A DNA stretch of 64,000 nucleotides from contig NZ_JAJBZM010000002.1 in the NCBI RefSeq assembly GCF_020567375.1, positions 310,001 through 374,000 on the forward strand, written 5' to 3'. The notes under the pieces are model-generated. The model searched no databases and was not told where the DNA came from. It was given only the letters and a program-made list of their open reading frames with translations. The stretch is from Janibacter melonis (lineage in GTDB: Bacteria > Actinomycetota > Actinomycetes > Actinomycetales > Dermatophilaceae). Of the stretch, positions 51,880 to 60,834 are shown piece by piece (the first letter of the stretch is position 1; every line of letters begins with the position of its first letter). Both the position numbers and the translations under genes were made by a program.

Positions 51880-53403
51880 ATGAGCACGACGAGCACCCCT
51901 CACCTGCTGCTGCGGGGGGTCCGGCCGGCGGGGTCGGACCACGAGCCGGTCGACCTGCGGCTGCGCGACGGCCGGGTCGCCGAGCGCGGTCCGGACCTGC
52001 CGGCGAAGGGGGCCGAGGTGCTCGACGCGAGCGGCGCCTGGGCGGTCCCCGGGCTGTGGGACCAGCACGTCCACATGGGCCAGTGGGCGGCGGTCGGGCG
52101 ACGGGTCGACCTCGCGGACACCTCCGGGCCGGGCGAGGTGCTCGCCCGGGTGCGCGCGCACCTCGACGCGGGCGAGCCGGGCGACGACTCCCTCGTCGAG
52201 GGCTTCGGCTGGCGGCTCGGCGGGTGGTCCGACCTGCCCTCGACGGCTGCTCTCGACGAGGTCGCCGGGTCGCGACCGGTCGTGCTCATCAGCGGCGACT
52301 GCCACGGCGGCTGGCTCAGCTCGGCCGCGTACCGGGCGCTCGGCGTCGAGCCCCACCCCGGTCATGTCGACGAGGACGAGTGGTTCGCCCTGTGGGCCCG
52401 CCTGGGCGAGCTGCCGCAGAACCCGCGGGCCGTCCACGCCGCCTTCGACCGCGTGCTGCGCGAGGCCGCCGCCCGTGGGGTCGTCGGCATCACCGACCTC
52501 GAGCACGCGACCGGGCTGTGGCGCGAGTGGCCCCGACGGGTCGCCGCCGGGCTCGACCGCCTCCGGGTCCGTCCGGCGACCTACCCGACGACCCTCGACG
52601 ACGCCCTCGCCGAAGGGGTGCGCACCGGCGACGTCCTCGACGACCTCGGCCTGGTGACGATGGGCCCGCTCAAGGTCATCAGCGACGGGTCGCTCAACAC
52701 CCGTACCGCGTGGTGCTGCGAGCCCTTCGTCACCGACGACGTGCTGCCGGACCCACGGGGCAAGAGCAACGTCGGGCCCGAGGAGCTCGCCCAGATGCTG
52801 CGCCGGGCCGCGGCCGGAGGCCTGCAGGCGGCGGTGCACGCCATCGGCGACGCGGCGCTGGCCGACGCGCTCGACGCCTTCGAGGCGTCGGGGGCGCGGG
52901 GCAGCATCGAGCACGCCCAGCTCGTCCGGCTCGAGGACCTGCCGCGGATGGCGCGGCTCGGCATCGCCGCGAGCGTGCAGCCGGCCCACCTGCTCGACGA
53001 CCGCGACGTCACCGACGCGCTGTGGCCCGACCGGGCGGACCGCTGCTTCGCCCTCGCCGCCATGCGCGACGCCGGCGTCGAGCTGCGGCTGGGCTCCGAC
53101 GCCCCCGTCGCCCCGCTCGACCCGTGGGAGGCGATGGCCGCCGCGGTGCACCGCAGCGCCGACGACCGCGCGCCGTGGGTGCCGGACCAGGCGATCACCC
53201 CGCTCCAGGCGCTCGCCGCCTCGACCGACGGCCAGCACCTGCGGGTCGGCGACCGGGCCGACGTCGTGCTGCTCGCGTCCGACCCCTTCGCCACCGAGGT
53301 CGACCCCCGCGACGGCGAGGCGACCGCCGAGGCCGCCGCCCGCCTGCGCGAGGTGCGCGTCTCGCTCACCGTGCTCGGGGGCCGGGTGACGCACGAGGGG
53401 TGA
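51880..53403 (+). CDS. YtcJ-type amidohydrolase
   Basis: A 507-residue metal-dependent amidohydrolase of the YtcJ-like group (TIM barrel). Metal-binding HxH is in WDQHVHMGQWA; further ligands are in LKVISDGSLNT (with Lys), VHAIGDAAL, IEHAQLVR and the catalytic Asp in LGSDAPVAPLDPWEA. No signal peptide, so cytoplasmic. Family members hydrolyse N-acyl or formamide-like substrates; the true one is unknown. Single gene. Two octamers occur within it. Confidence 0.9.
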   Translation: MSTTSTPHLLLRGVRPAGSDHEPVDLRLRDGRVAERGPDLPAKGAEVLDASGAWAVPGLWDQHVHMGQWAAVGRRVDLADTSGPGEVLARVRAHLDAGEPGDDSLVEGFGWRLGGWSDLPSTAALDEVAGSRPVVLISGDCHGGWLSSAAYRALGVEPHPGHVDEDEWFALWARLGELPQNPRAVHAAFDRVLREAAARGVVGITDLEHATGLWREWPRRVAAGLDRLRVRPATYPTTLDDALAEGVRTGDVLDDLGLVTMGPLKVISDGSLNTRTAWCCEPFVTDDVLPDPRGKSNVGPEELAQMLRRAAAGGLQAAVHAIGDAALADALDAFEASGARGSIEHAQLVRLEDLPRMARLGIAASVQPAHLLDDRDVTDALWPDRADRCFALAAMRDAGVELRLGSDAPVAPLDPWEAMAAAVHRSADDRAPWVPDQAITPLQALAASTDGQHLRVGDRADVVLLASDPFATEVDPRDGEATAEAAARLREVRVSLTVLGGRVTHEG

Positions 53404-53449
53404 CGCCTCCGCCGGACCGGGATGCCGGCGCCGGACCGGGATGCCCAGA

Positions 53450-53475
53450 CGTGACCGGGACATGTCCCGGTCACG
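53450..53475. repeat. Perfect 26-base palindrome
   Basis: CGTGACCGGGACA and its exact complement, centre ACATGT, preceded by two copies of GGACCGGGATGCC (53415 and 53433 on). It lies between convergent amidohydrolase and endonuclease genes. It may be a terminator or a protein-binding site. Confidence 0.7.
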
Positions 53476-53564
53476 CACGGACAACCCGGTCGCGGAGGGG
53501 TTCCCCGGTCTCGGGCAGGCGGTCACCTCGTGCCGGTGCGGACCTCGACCTCCGGCCGGTCGGC

Positions 53565-54368
53565 TCAGAAGATCGACTCGACCCACTCGGGGTGGTCGAC
53601 GAAGGGGTTGCGGTTGCCCTGCCAGCCGTCGTGGATGCGGTCGTTGCGACGCTGCTCGAAGGCGCTCGGCGGGTCCAGCTCGTTCCACTCCTTGAGCACC
53701 GACAGCCGGCCCATGTACGGCGCGGAGCCGTTGCCGGTGCGGTCGTTGACCTCGAGGTCGGCGAAGCCGTCGGCACCCTCGTAGCGCACCGCCATGTAGA
53801 AGATCATCCGCGCGACGTCGCCCTTGTCGGCGTCGCGCGGCTCCCACGAGTCGCCGTCCGCGTAGTTGCCGGGCGCCTCCTGGTTCTGCGTGCCGCCCTC
53901 GTCGAAGTCGAGGTTGCCCCGCGCGGAGTTGACCGTGACGTCCGTCGGGCGCAGGTGGTGCAGGTCGGTCCCCGGACCCGCGGTCGTGCCGAAGTCGCCG
54001 TGGCTCTTGGCCCACACGTGCTCACGGTTCCAGTTGTCGACCCCGCCGCCGTTGTTGCTCTTCGGCGAGGAGGTGCCGGAGTACAGCAGGACGACGCTGC
54101 TCGTGTCCTGCGGGTCCTCGTCGACGTCCTTGATGCCGTCCCACACCTGCGAGTACGACAGGACCCGCTGGTCGCTGACGAGGTCGGTGAGCGCAGCGCG
54201 CAGCTGGGCGCCGGACAGCCCCTCGACGCCGTCGTAGTACGTGCCGGGGTCGGACGCGGCGACCTTGGTCGTGGCGGCCGGCGCGAGCGCCTGGGCGGGG
54301 AGGGCCGCGGGGGCGACGACGAGGGCGAGCGCGCCGGCGAGGGCGGCGACGCGACGGGTCGGGGTCAT
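53565..54368 (-). CDS. Secreted endonuclease I
   Basis: A 267-residue exported nuclease of the EndA/NucM family. A 28-residue signal peptide (MTPTRRVAALAGALALVVAP ...) is followed by the mature enzyme; the active-site block NWNREHVWAKSHG and DLHHLRPTD are both typical, with Asn and His residues binding the metal. It cleaves double-stranded DNA outside the cell, so it could serve nutrient recovery or DNA processing. AGAGGTG ribosome site before the ATG. It has no operon partner. Confidence 0.93.
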   Translation of the reverse strand: MTPTRRVAALAGALALVVAPAALPAQALAPAATTKVAASDPGTYYDGVEGLSGAQLRAALTDLVSDQRVLSYSQVWDGIKDVDEDPQDTSSVVLLYSGTSSPKSNNGGGVDNWNREHVWAKSHGDFGTTAGPGTDLHHLRPTDVTVNSARGNLDFDEGGTQNQEAPGNYADGDSWEPRDADKGDVARMIFYMAVRYEGADGFADLEVNDRTGNGSAPYMGRLSVLKEWNELDPPSAFEQRRNDRIHDGWQGNRNPFVDHPEWVESIF

Positions 54369-54527
54369 GGGGCACCTCTGGGCGAAGGGGGCGCCGGACC
54401 GGTCGGGCCGCCGCCCGGCCATCGTGCCCGGGACCAGGTCGAGGGAGGGTGGACGTCCGGTCAGGGTCGCGTCAGAGGTGCGTCCGGATCGGGTGGGGTC
54501 GGTCAGCGGCGGGTCTGCGAAGGGGGG

Positions 54528-55082
54528 TCAGCGCCTCGCTGCGTAGGCCTCGAGCCACGCCCCGAGCTCGCGCGCGCAGCCGTCGACCGCGGCCGACCAG
54601 TCGTGCGCGGTCTCGTCCGCGCCGTCGCTCACCATCTTCACCAGGCGCACCGGCACGCCCATCTCCTCGCAGGCCAGGGCGACGGCGTAGCCCTCCATGT
54701 CGACGAGGTGCGCCCGCTGCGCGATGCGGTCGCGCACCACCGGGTCGGTGACGAAGAGGTCGCCGCTCGCGAGCGTCGTCGGCAGGGTGGGGTCGAGCAC
54801 GAGCCGCTCGCGCGGGTCGATGCCGAGCTGACGGATCTCGTCAGCCGACAGGTCGTGGTTGAGGACGGTGCCGATCTCGTGCAGCCCGGTGACGTCGGGG
54901 CGCAGCGCGCCCGCGGTGCCGATGTTGACGACCTCGACCTCACCGCGGCGCGGGTGATCGGCGAGCGTCCGGGTCACCTGGACGGCGGCGAGGGTCTTGC
55001 CGATGCCGGTGAGCACGACGGGCATCCCCGACGGGACGTAGGCCGCCTCGGCGGCGATGGCTGCGACGACGAGGATCTCCAC
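54528..55082 (-). CDS. Nucleosidase (purine phosphorylase superfamily)
   Basis: A 184-residue protein of the PNP/UDP phosphorylase superfamily, MTA/SAH nucleosidase-like. The catalytic helix contains VDMEGYAVALACEEMGVPVR and the base-binding KMVSDGADETA; VNIGTAGALRPDV is the conserved sugar-site strand. Shorter than MTAN (about 230), so a distinct small subfamily. The GTG at 55082 follows TAGCGT by seven bases. It probably hydrolyses a nucleoside, releasing the base. Confidence 0.85.
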   Translation of the reverse strand: MEILVVAAIAAEAAYVPSGMPVVLTGIGKTLAAVQVTRTLADHPRRGEVEVVNIGTAGALRPDVTGLHEIGTVLNHDLSADEIRQLGIDPRERLVLDPTLPTTLASGDLFVTDPVVRDRIAQRAHLVDMEGYAVALACEEMGVPVRLVKMVSDGADETAHDWSAAVDGCARELGAWLEAYAARR

Positions 55083-55089
55083 GGGCTGC

Positions 55090-55095
55090 ACGCTA
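55090..55095 (-). promoter_or_regulatory. -10 element for the nucleosidase
   Basis: TAGCGT on the minus strand seven bases before the GTG start. Confidence 0.5.
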
Positions 55096-55156
55096 TCGCC
55101 GGCCCGTGACCGTTCGTCGCACGGACGTGGCACAGCCGTTGTCCTCCCAGTTGATA

Positions 55157-55171
55157 AGTGATTTAGTCACT
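55157..55171 (+). promoter_or_regulatory. Inverted repeat operator before the GntR gene
   Basis: AGTGA TTTAG TCACT in an unusually AT-rich stretch ending three bases before the GTG of the GntR-type regulator, a likely autoregulatory site. Confidence 0.5.
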
Positions 55172-55173
55172 AG

Positions 55174-55860
55174 GTGACCATTTCTCCTGCCTCGCTCTCG
55201 CAACGGATCGCCGACGGCATCGTCGATCTCATCCGCGCCGACGGTCTCGCCCCGGGCGACGCGATCGCGTCCTCTCGCGAGCTCGCCCGTCGCTTCGAGG
55301 TGACCACCCCGACGGTGCGCGAGGCACTCCGCCGGCTGGAGGCGACCGACGTCATCCGATTCCGGCACGGCTCCGGGACATACGTCGGCGACGGGATGCG
55401 ACGCCGGCTCATGGCCAACCCGCACGTCGGCACGACCGACCTCGCCTCAGTGCTCGAGCTCGTCGAGGCTCGGCGCACCCTCGAGCCCCCGATCGCGGCA
55501 GCGGCCGCGCTGCACCGCACCGACAACCACCTCGCCGCGCTCGAGCGTGCGAGCGAGAACGCCCTGCGCCCGCAGCGGGCCGACGAGCGGCCCGACGAGC
55601 ACTTCCACATCGCGCTCGCGGCAGCCACCGGCAACCCGCTGCTGCGCGAGACCGTCGAGGCGCTGCTCCAGGTGCGCCGGGTCGACCAGATCGCCATCCG
55701 TCACGGGTACGACGACCGCGAGCGGGACCACCGAGAGCACGTGGAGATCCTCGAGGCGTTGCGCGACGCAGACCCCGTCGCGGCCGCGGACCTCACCCGC
55801 TCGCACCTCGACTCCATCCACGCGGCGCTCGCCGCCCGCGCCGACGAGGCGACCTCGTGA
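55174..55860 (+). CDS. GntR-family (FadR/FCD type) transcription regulator
   Basis: A 228-residue regulator: winged helix at residues 1-75 (RIADGIVDLIRADGLAPGD, recognition helix TPTVREALRRLE) and an FCD ligand domain, with metal/ligand residues in DEHFHIALAAATGN and RDHREHVEI. An inverted repeat sits right before its GTG start, so it probably controls itself and the coupled creatininase-family gene (GTGA overlap). Ligand unknown. Confidence 0.9.
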   Translation: MTISPASLSQRIADGIVDLIRADGLAPGDAIASSRELARRFEVTTPTVREALRRLEATDVIRFRHGSGTYVGDGMRRRLMANPHVGTTDLASVLELVEARRTLEPPIAAAAALHRTDNHLAALERASENALRPQRADERPDEHFHIALAAATGNPLLRETVEALLQVRRVDQIAIRHGYDDRERDHREHVEILEALRDADPVAAADLTRSHLDSIHAALAARADEATS

Positions 55861-56615
55861 CCCGGCTCGCCGAGATGACGAGTGCCGAGGCGGCACAGGC
55901 CGCCCAGCGCGGGGCTGTCCTCGTGCTGCCGGTGGGGGCCGTCGAGCAGCACGGCCCCGCGCTGCCGCTCGGCACCGACACGATCCGCGCCGAGGCGGTC
56001 GTCGACCGGCTCGTCGACGCCCTCGACGAGCTCGTCGTCGTCGGCCCGACGGTGCCTGTCGGCGTCTCCCCGCACCACCTCGCGTTCCCCGGGACGATGA
56101 CCCTGCGGCCGGCGACCTTCGCCGCGGTCCTCACGGACTACGTCGACAGCCTCGCCCGGCACGGGTGGCGGCGGGTCCTCGTCGTCACCGGTCACGGGGG
56201 CAACAACGCGACGTTGGGCGTCGTCGCCCAGGACGTGCTGCGCGACCACCCCGAGGTCGAGCTCGCGTGGGCCCCGGTGACGCCGCTGGCCCCCGACGCG
56301 CTCGGCGCCATGGACCGAGCCGAGGTCACCGGTCACTGCGGCGAGGCCGAGACCGCGCAGATGCTCCACCTCGCCCCCGATCTCGTCCGGTCCGACCGGC
56401 TCGCCGCCGGGACGACCGTGCCGGGCCAGCTCGACCCCTTCGCCCGGCTGAGCCGAGGTGCGGCCCACCCGGCGGTCGCGCTGCCCTACGACCGGCTCTC
56501 CGCCTCCGGGGTCCTCGGAGACCCGACGAGCGCCACCGCTGAGGACGGTCGAGCGGTGGTCGACGAGGTCGTGCGCCGGCTCGCCGACTTCGTGCGGGAG
56601 TGGTCGACGACCTGA
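55857..56615 (+). CDS. Creatininase family amidohydrolase
   Basis: A 252-residue metal-dependent amidase. Metal ligands are in VGAVEQHGPALPLGTDT and VVTGHGGNNATL, then GHCGEAETA with a Glu ligand. Such enzymes act on creatinine, on formamide-like or mycofactocin-type substrates; here the GntR partner suggests an inducible catabolic step. GTGA overlap with the regulator; start GTG. Gene-specific substrate unknown. Confidence 0.88.
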   Translation: MTRLAEMTSAEAAQAAQRGAVLVLPVGAVEQHGPALPLGTDTIRAEAVVDRLVDALDELVVVGPTVPVGVSPHHLAFPGTMTLRPATFAAVLTDYVDSLARHGWRRVLVVTGHGGNNATLGVVAQDVLRDHPEVELAWAPVTPLAPDALGAMDRAEVTGHCGEAETAQMLHLAPDLVRSDRLAAGTTVPGQLDPFARLSRGAAHPAVALPYDRLSASGVLGDPTSATAEDGRAVVDEVVRRLADFVREWSTT

Positions 56616-56732
56616 TCACCACGACCGGCGGCTGAGACCGCCCCGCCCCATACCCATGACGGACCGGCGCGCCACCTGCGTGCCCGGAGGACCCGACGCG
56701 CCCTGGCGCACCACCCCACCGGAAGGACAACG

Positions 56733-57710
56733 ATGTCCAGCTCACGACCCCTGTGGCGCACCGCCGCCCTCACCGCAGCGCTCCTCGCCCTGCCTGCCGC
56801 GGCCGCGGCCACCACCGGCACGACCGCACCCTCCGTGGTCAGCGGCCCCAAGGCCTCGTGCACCCTCCCGACCCTCGAGGGTCAGTCGCCGGGGACGTCG
56901 GCCAAGCACGAGATCGAGAGCGGGGGTCGCACCCGCACCTACGTGCTGCGCCTGCCCGACGGCTACGACCGTCGTTCCGACTGGCCGCTCGTCGTCGCCT
57001 ACCACGGGCGCGGCAGCACCGGCGCCGAGGTCGAGGGCTACTCGAAGCTCTCGACCCTGCCTGCGGTCGTCGCCTACCCCGACGGCGAGATCGGCACCGG
57101 CTCGGGGTACCGCAAGGCCTGGCAGGGGGCGCCGTACGCGCCGAAGGGTGTCGACGACGTCGCCTTCACCGAGGACCTCTTCGACGAGCTGCAGGGCCAC
57201 ATGTGCCTGGACCCGCAGCGCACCTACCTCACGGGCAAGTCCAATGGCGGTGGTCTCGCAGCGCTCGTCGCCTGCCGCCTGCCCGAGCGGGTCGCGGCGG
57301 TCGCGCCCGTCGCCGCCGCCTACTACCCGGGCACCCGTGAGGGGTGCGCGCCCGGTGCGTCCGTCCCGGTCATCGACCTGCACGGCACAGGAGACACGAC
57401 GATCCCCTATGCCGGAGACGCCGACCGAGACCTGCCGGCCATCCCCACCCAGGTCGCGCAGTGGGCGGCGCGCAACGACTGCGACGAGCAGGCGCGCCCG
57501 CAGACGACGAGGCGCGAGATCATCCGCTACCGCTGGACGGGGTGTGACGCCGACGTCGAGCACCTCGCCGTCTCCGGCGGGGGACATGTGTGGCCCGGCT
57601 CGGACATCTACTCGGGTGGCGGCTACACCACCCAGGCCGTCGACGCCCACCGGGTGATCTGGGACTTCGTCAGCCGCCAGCACCTCGGTGAGCAGGAGGT
57701 CACGCGATGA
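56733..57710 (+). CDS. Secreted PHB-depolymerase/feruloyl-esterase-like hydrolase
   Basis: A 325-residue exported esterase of the PHB depolymerase/LpqC type. A signal peptide (about residues 1-27, ending AAAAATTG) is followed by an alpha/beta hydrolase domain: oxyanion WPLVVAYHGRG, nucleophile Ser in GKSNGGGLAAL, Asp in IDLHGTGDTTIPY and His in GGGHVWPGS. Several Cys could form disulfides outside. Coupled by ATGA to the AbgT transporter gene. Natural ester unknown. Confidence 0.88.
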   Translation: MSSSRPLWRTAALTAALLALPAAAAATTGTTAPSVVSGPKASCTLPTLEGQSPGTSAKHEIESGGRTRTYVLRLPDGYDRRSDWPLVVAYHGRGSTGAEVEGYSKLSTLPAVVAYPDGEIGTGSGYRKAWQGAPYAPKGVDDVAFTEDLFDELQGHMCLDPQRTYLTGKSNGGGLAALVACRLPERVAAVAPVAAAYYPGTREGCAPGASVPVIDLHGTGDTTIPYAGDADRDLPAIPTQVAQWAARNDCDEQARPQTTRREIIRYRWTGCDADVEHLAVSGGGHVWPGSDIYSGGGYTTQAVDAHRVIWDFVSRQHLGEQEVTR

Positions 57711-59257
57711 GCACGAGCACCGTGCCGACCCCGCGCCCCACCCAGGAGCGCCTCCCGTGGATCATCCGGGCGATGGGCGTCGTCGAGCGTGTCGGCAACG
57801 CCCTGCCCCACCCCTTCTGGCTCTTCTGGATCCTCGCCGCCCTCCTCGGTGTCGCGAGCGCGATCCTCTCGGCCGCCGACGTCAGCGTCGTCTCGCCCAG
57901 CGACGGCGAGACCGTCACCGTGCAGAACCTCCTCAGCGGTGAGGGCCTGGCGATGGCGCTGTCGACGGCGATCGACAACTTCGCGCAGTTCCCGCCGATG
58001 GCGACGATCGTCGTCGTCATCATGGGCGTCGCCGTCGCCGAGCGCACCGGCTTCCTCGCCGCAGCGATGAAGGTGGGTGTGTCGCGCGTCCCGGCGAGCT
58101 GGGTGGTCTTCGCCGTCGCCTTCATGGGGACGGTGTCGCACGTCGCGTCCGCCGCGGCGTACATCATCCTCGTGCCGCTCGGCGGTCTGGCCTTCCGCGC
58201 GGTCGGGCGCAGCCCGATCCTCGGGATCGTCGTCGCCTACACCGCGATCGCCTCCGGCTACGACGCGAGCCCGGTCCCCACACCCAACGACGCGATCTTC
58301 GCCGGCATCACGACCGCCGCCGCACGCATCGTCGAGCCGGACGCCTACGTCTCGCCGGTGAGCAACTGGTTCTTCAACATCGCCTCCTCGCTGCTTCTCG
58401 CGACCGTCATCACCGTCGTCACCCGCTTCGTCCTGGCCAAGCGGCCCGACCTCGATCCCGACCCGGACGCCGACCTCGAGGACATCGGCTCGCTGCACCT
58501 CAGCGAGCTCGAGCGCTCGGCGCTGCGTCGGGCGAGCACCACCCTGCTCGCCCTGCTCGTCCTCGTCGTCGCCCTCCTCGTGCCCAGCGGGTCTCCGCTG
58601 CGGGGCGAAGGGGGAGATCTCGCCGACTCGCCCTTCCTCGAGGGCATCGCCATGGTCGTCGCGATCCTCTTCGGCATCACCGGCACCGTCTACGGTCGTC
58701 GTGCGGGCGTGCTCTCCTCGCTGGGCGAGGTGCCGGGGCTCATGGCCCAGGGGATCAAGCAGATGGCGCCCGTCCTCGTCCTCTTCTTCTCGATCGCGCA
58801 GTTCCTCGCGTACTTCGACTGGACCCACATCGGTGACGTCATCGCGGTCGAGGCCGCACAGCTCCTCGACCGCGGCGACGTGCCCGTCGTGGTGATCTTC
58901 GTCCTCGTCCTGCTGCTGCTGAGCGTCGTCAACGTGCTCGTGACGAGCGGCTCGGCGATGTGGTCCATCGCGGCCCCGGTCATCGTGCCCATGCTCATGC
59001 TCCTCTCGGTCCCGGCGGAGACGACCCAGGCGCTCTTCCGCATCGCCGACTCCGGCTCCACCGCGATCACCCCCATGAGCCCGTACTTCGTCATGGCTCT
59101 CGGCTTCCTCCAGCGCTACCGCAAGGACGCCGGCATCGGGACCCTCGCCTCGTACACGCTGCCGCTCGCCCTGGCGATGACGGCGACGTGGACCGTGCTC
59201 TTCTTCGCGTGGTGGGCGCTGGGCATCCCGCTGGGCCCGGGGGCGCCCGTGCGCTGA
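57707..59257 (+). CDS. AbgT family transporter
   Basis: A 516-residue membrane transporter with about 11-13 helices, of the AbgT family (p-aminobenzoyl-glutamate import or sulfonamide export). Hallmarks are GNALPHPFWLFWIL near the N-terminus, SVVNVLVTSGSAMWSIAAP and the reentrant TPMSPYFVMALGF. ATG overlaps the esterase stop. Pairing with an esterase suggests uptake or efflux linked to an ester-derived acid, which is inference. One octamer occurs (GEGGD, GAA codon). Confidence 0.9.
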   Translation: MSTSTVPTPRPTQERLPWIIRAMGVVERVGNALPHPFWLFWILAALLGVASAILSAADVSVVSPSDGETVTVQNLLSGEGLAMALSTAIDNFAQFPPMATIVVVIMGVAVAERTGFLAAAMKVGVSRVPASWVVFAVAFMGTVSHVASAAAYIILVPLGGLAFRAVGRSPILGIVVAYTAIASGYDASPVPTPNDAIFAGITTAAARIVEPDAYVSPVSNWFFNIASSLLLATVITVVTRFVLAKRPDLDPDPDADLEDIGSLHLSELERSALRRASTTLLALLVLVVALLVPSGSPLRGEGGDLADSPFLEGIAMVVAILFGITGTVYGRRAGVLSSLGEVPGLMAQGIKQMAPVLVLFFSIAQFLAYFDWTHIGDVIAVEAAQLLDRGDVPVVVIFVLVLLLLSVVNVLVTSGSAMWSIAAPVIVPMLMLLSVPAETTQALFRIADSGSTAITPMSPYFVMALGFLQRYRKDAGIGTLASYTLPLALAMTATWTVLFFAWWALGIPLGPGAPVR

Positions 59258-59293
59258 GGAGTCGCACGACCGTCCGCTGACTGCCGCGGCGCC

Positions 59294-59299
59294 TAGGGT
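59294..59299 (+). promoter_or_regulatory. -10 element for the photolyase gene
   Basis: TAGGGT six bases before the GTG start. Confidence 0.5.
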
Positions 59300-59305
59300 G
59301 GCGCC

Positions 59306-60781
59306 GTGGCAGTCACGGTGCGCCTGGTCTACCCCCACCAGCTCTTCGACGCGCACCTCGAGGTGCCGGAGGGCACGCGCGTCGTCCTCGTCGAGGACGA
59401 CCTGCTCTTCCGGCAGTACGCCTTCCACGCCCACAAGCTCGTGCTGCACCGGGCGAGCATGCGCCGCTTCGCCCGACGGCTGCGCGGGGCGGGCCTGGAG
59501 GTCGACGTCGTCGAGAGCCGCGCCGACGAGCCCACCGCTCCGCGGCTCTCGGCACTCGTCCGCGAGATCGGCCCCGACCGGGTCGAGGTCTTCGACGTCC
59601 ACGACGACTGGCTCTCGCGCGACATCACCACGGCGCTGCACGACGGCGGCTACGACCTGCGCACCCAGGACGTGCTCGAGACCCCCGGCTTCCTCACGAC
59701 CCGCGAGGAGCTGCGCGGCTGGTTCGCCGAGCACCCGGCCCGGATGCAGCACTTCTACACCTGGCAGCGCCGCCGCCTCGGCGTCCTCGTCGACGGCGAC
59801 CAGCCCGTCGGCGGGCGGTGGTCCTTCGACACCGAGAACCGCAAGAAGCTGCCGAAGGGGTACGACCCGCCCCGCGTCGACCTCGCCACCGAGCACGGCG
59901 CGGACGTGCGGGCGGCGGTCGAGTGGGTGGCGCAGGAGTTCCCCGACGCCCCGGGCGACCCGGCGACCTTCGCCTGGCCGACGGATGCCGCCGAGGCGCG
60001 TGACCACCTCGCGGTCTTCCTCGACGAGCGCCTGGCCGACTTCGGTCCCTACGAGGACGCGATCTCGGCGGACCACCCCTTCGTCCACCACGCCCTCATC
60101 ACGCCGATGCTCAACATCGGCCTCATCACCCCGCGCGAGGTCCTCGACGCGGTGCTCGCGCACGCCGACGAGCACGACGTGCCGATCGCCTCGCTCGAGG
60201 GCTTCGTGCGCCAGGTCATCGGGTGGCGCGAGTACATGCGGGCGACCTACCACCTCTACGGGCGGCGGATGCGCACGAGCAACCGGCTGCACCACGACGA
60301 GGACCTCGCCCCGGGCTGGTGGGACGCGAGCACCGGGCTGCTGCCCGTCGACCTCGTCGTGCAGCGGGTGCTCGACACCGGCTACTGCCACCACATCGAG
60401 CGCCTCATGGTGCTCGGCAACGCGATGTGCCTGCTGCGGGTGCGCCCCGACGCGGCCTACGAGTGGTTCATGGAGCTCTTCGTCGACGCCTACGACTGGG
60501 TGATGGTGCCCAACGTCTACGCGATGAGCCAGTTCGCCGCCGGCGAGGCGATGACGACCAAGCCCTACGTCTCCGGCAGCAACTACCTCAAGAAGATGTC
60601 GGACCTGCCGCCGGGGGAGTGGCGCGACGACTGGGACGCGCTGTACTGGACCTTCGTCGTCGACCACCGCGAGGTCTTTGAGGAGAACTTCCGCTCCCGG
60701 CGCATCCCGGCCCTGTGGGACGGCTTCGCCCAGGCCAAGCAGGACGACCTGCTCGAGCGGGGCCGCGCGCTGCTGGGGTGA
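59306..60781 (+). CDS. Cryptochrome/photolyase family protein lacking the iron-sulfur cysteines
   Basis: A 491-residue FAD-binding cryptochrome/photolyase of the bacterial (6-4)/FeS-BCP group: VTVRLVYPHQLFDAHL start, IGWREYMRATYHLYG, HHIERLMVLGNAMCLL and VPNVYAMSQFAAG. Relatives carry four Cys that hold a [4Fe-4S] cluster; here only Cys361 and Cys375 occur in the whole protein, and the region that usually carries the CxxC group reads KKMSDLPPGEWRDDWDALYW. So the cluster is probably missing. Single gene with a leaderless GTG start. DNA repair or a light sensor. Confidence 0.88.
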   Translation: MAVTVRLVYPHQLFDAHLEVPEGTRVVLVEDDLLFRQYAFHAHKLVLHRASMRRFARRLRGAGLEVDVVESRADEPTAPRLSALVREIGPDRVEVFDVHDDWLSRDITTALHDGGYDLRTQDVLETPGFLTTREELRGWFAEHPARMQHFYTWQRRRLGVLVDGDQPVGGRWSFDTENRKKLPKGYDPPRVDLATEHGADVRAAVEWVAQEFPDAPGDPATFAWPTDAAEARDHLAVFLDERLADFGPYEDAISADHPFVHHALITPMLNIGLITPREVLDAVLAHADEHDVPIASLEGFVRQVIGWREYMRATYHLYGRRMRTSNRLHHDEDLAPGWWDASTGLLPVDLVVQRVLDTGYCHHIERLMVLGNAMCLLRVRPDAAYEWFMELFVDAYDWVMVPNVYAMSQFAAGEAMTTKPYVSGSNYLKKMSDLPPGEWRDDWDALYWTFVVDHREVFEENFRSRRIPALWDGFAQAKQDDLLERGRALLG

Positions 60782-60821
60782 CCGGCCCCACCGCCGCGCC
60801 CTCCGGCGGGCCCCGGCGCCC

Positions 60822-60827
60822 TAGGGT
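60822..60827 (+). promoter_or_regulatory. -10 element for the HAD-acyltransferase gene
   Basis: TAGGGT seven bases before the GTG at 60835. Confidence 0.5.
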
Positions 60828-60834
60828 CGGGCAG

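Noticed and set aside
57623-60667. A 1014-codon minus-strand frame opposite AbgT and the photolyase
   Set aside because: Antisense shadow with low-complexity charged sequence and no ribosome site or domain.
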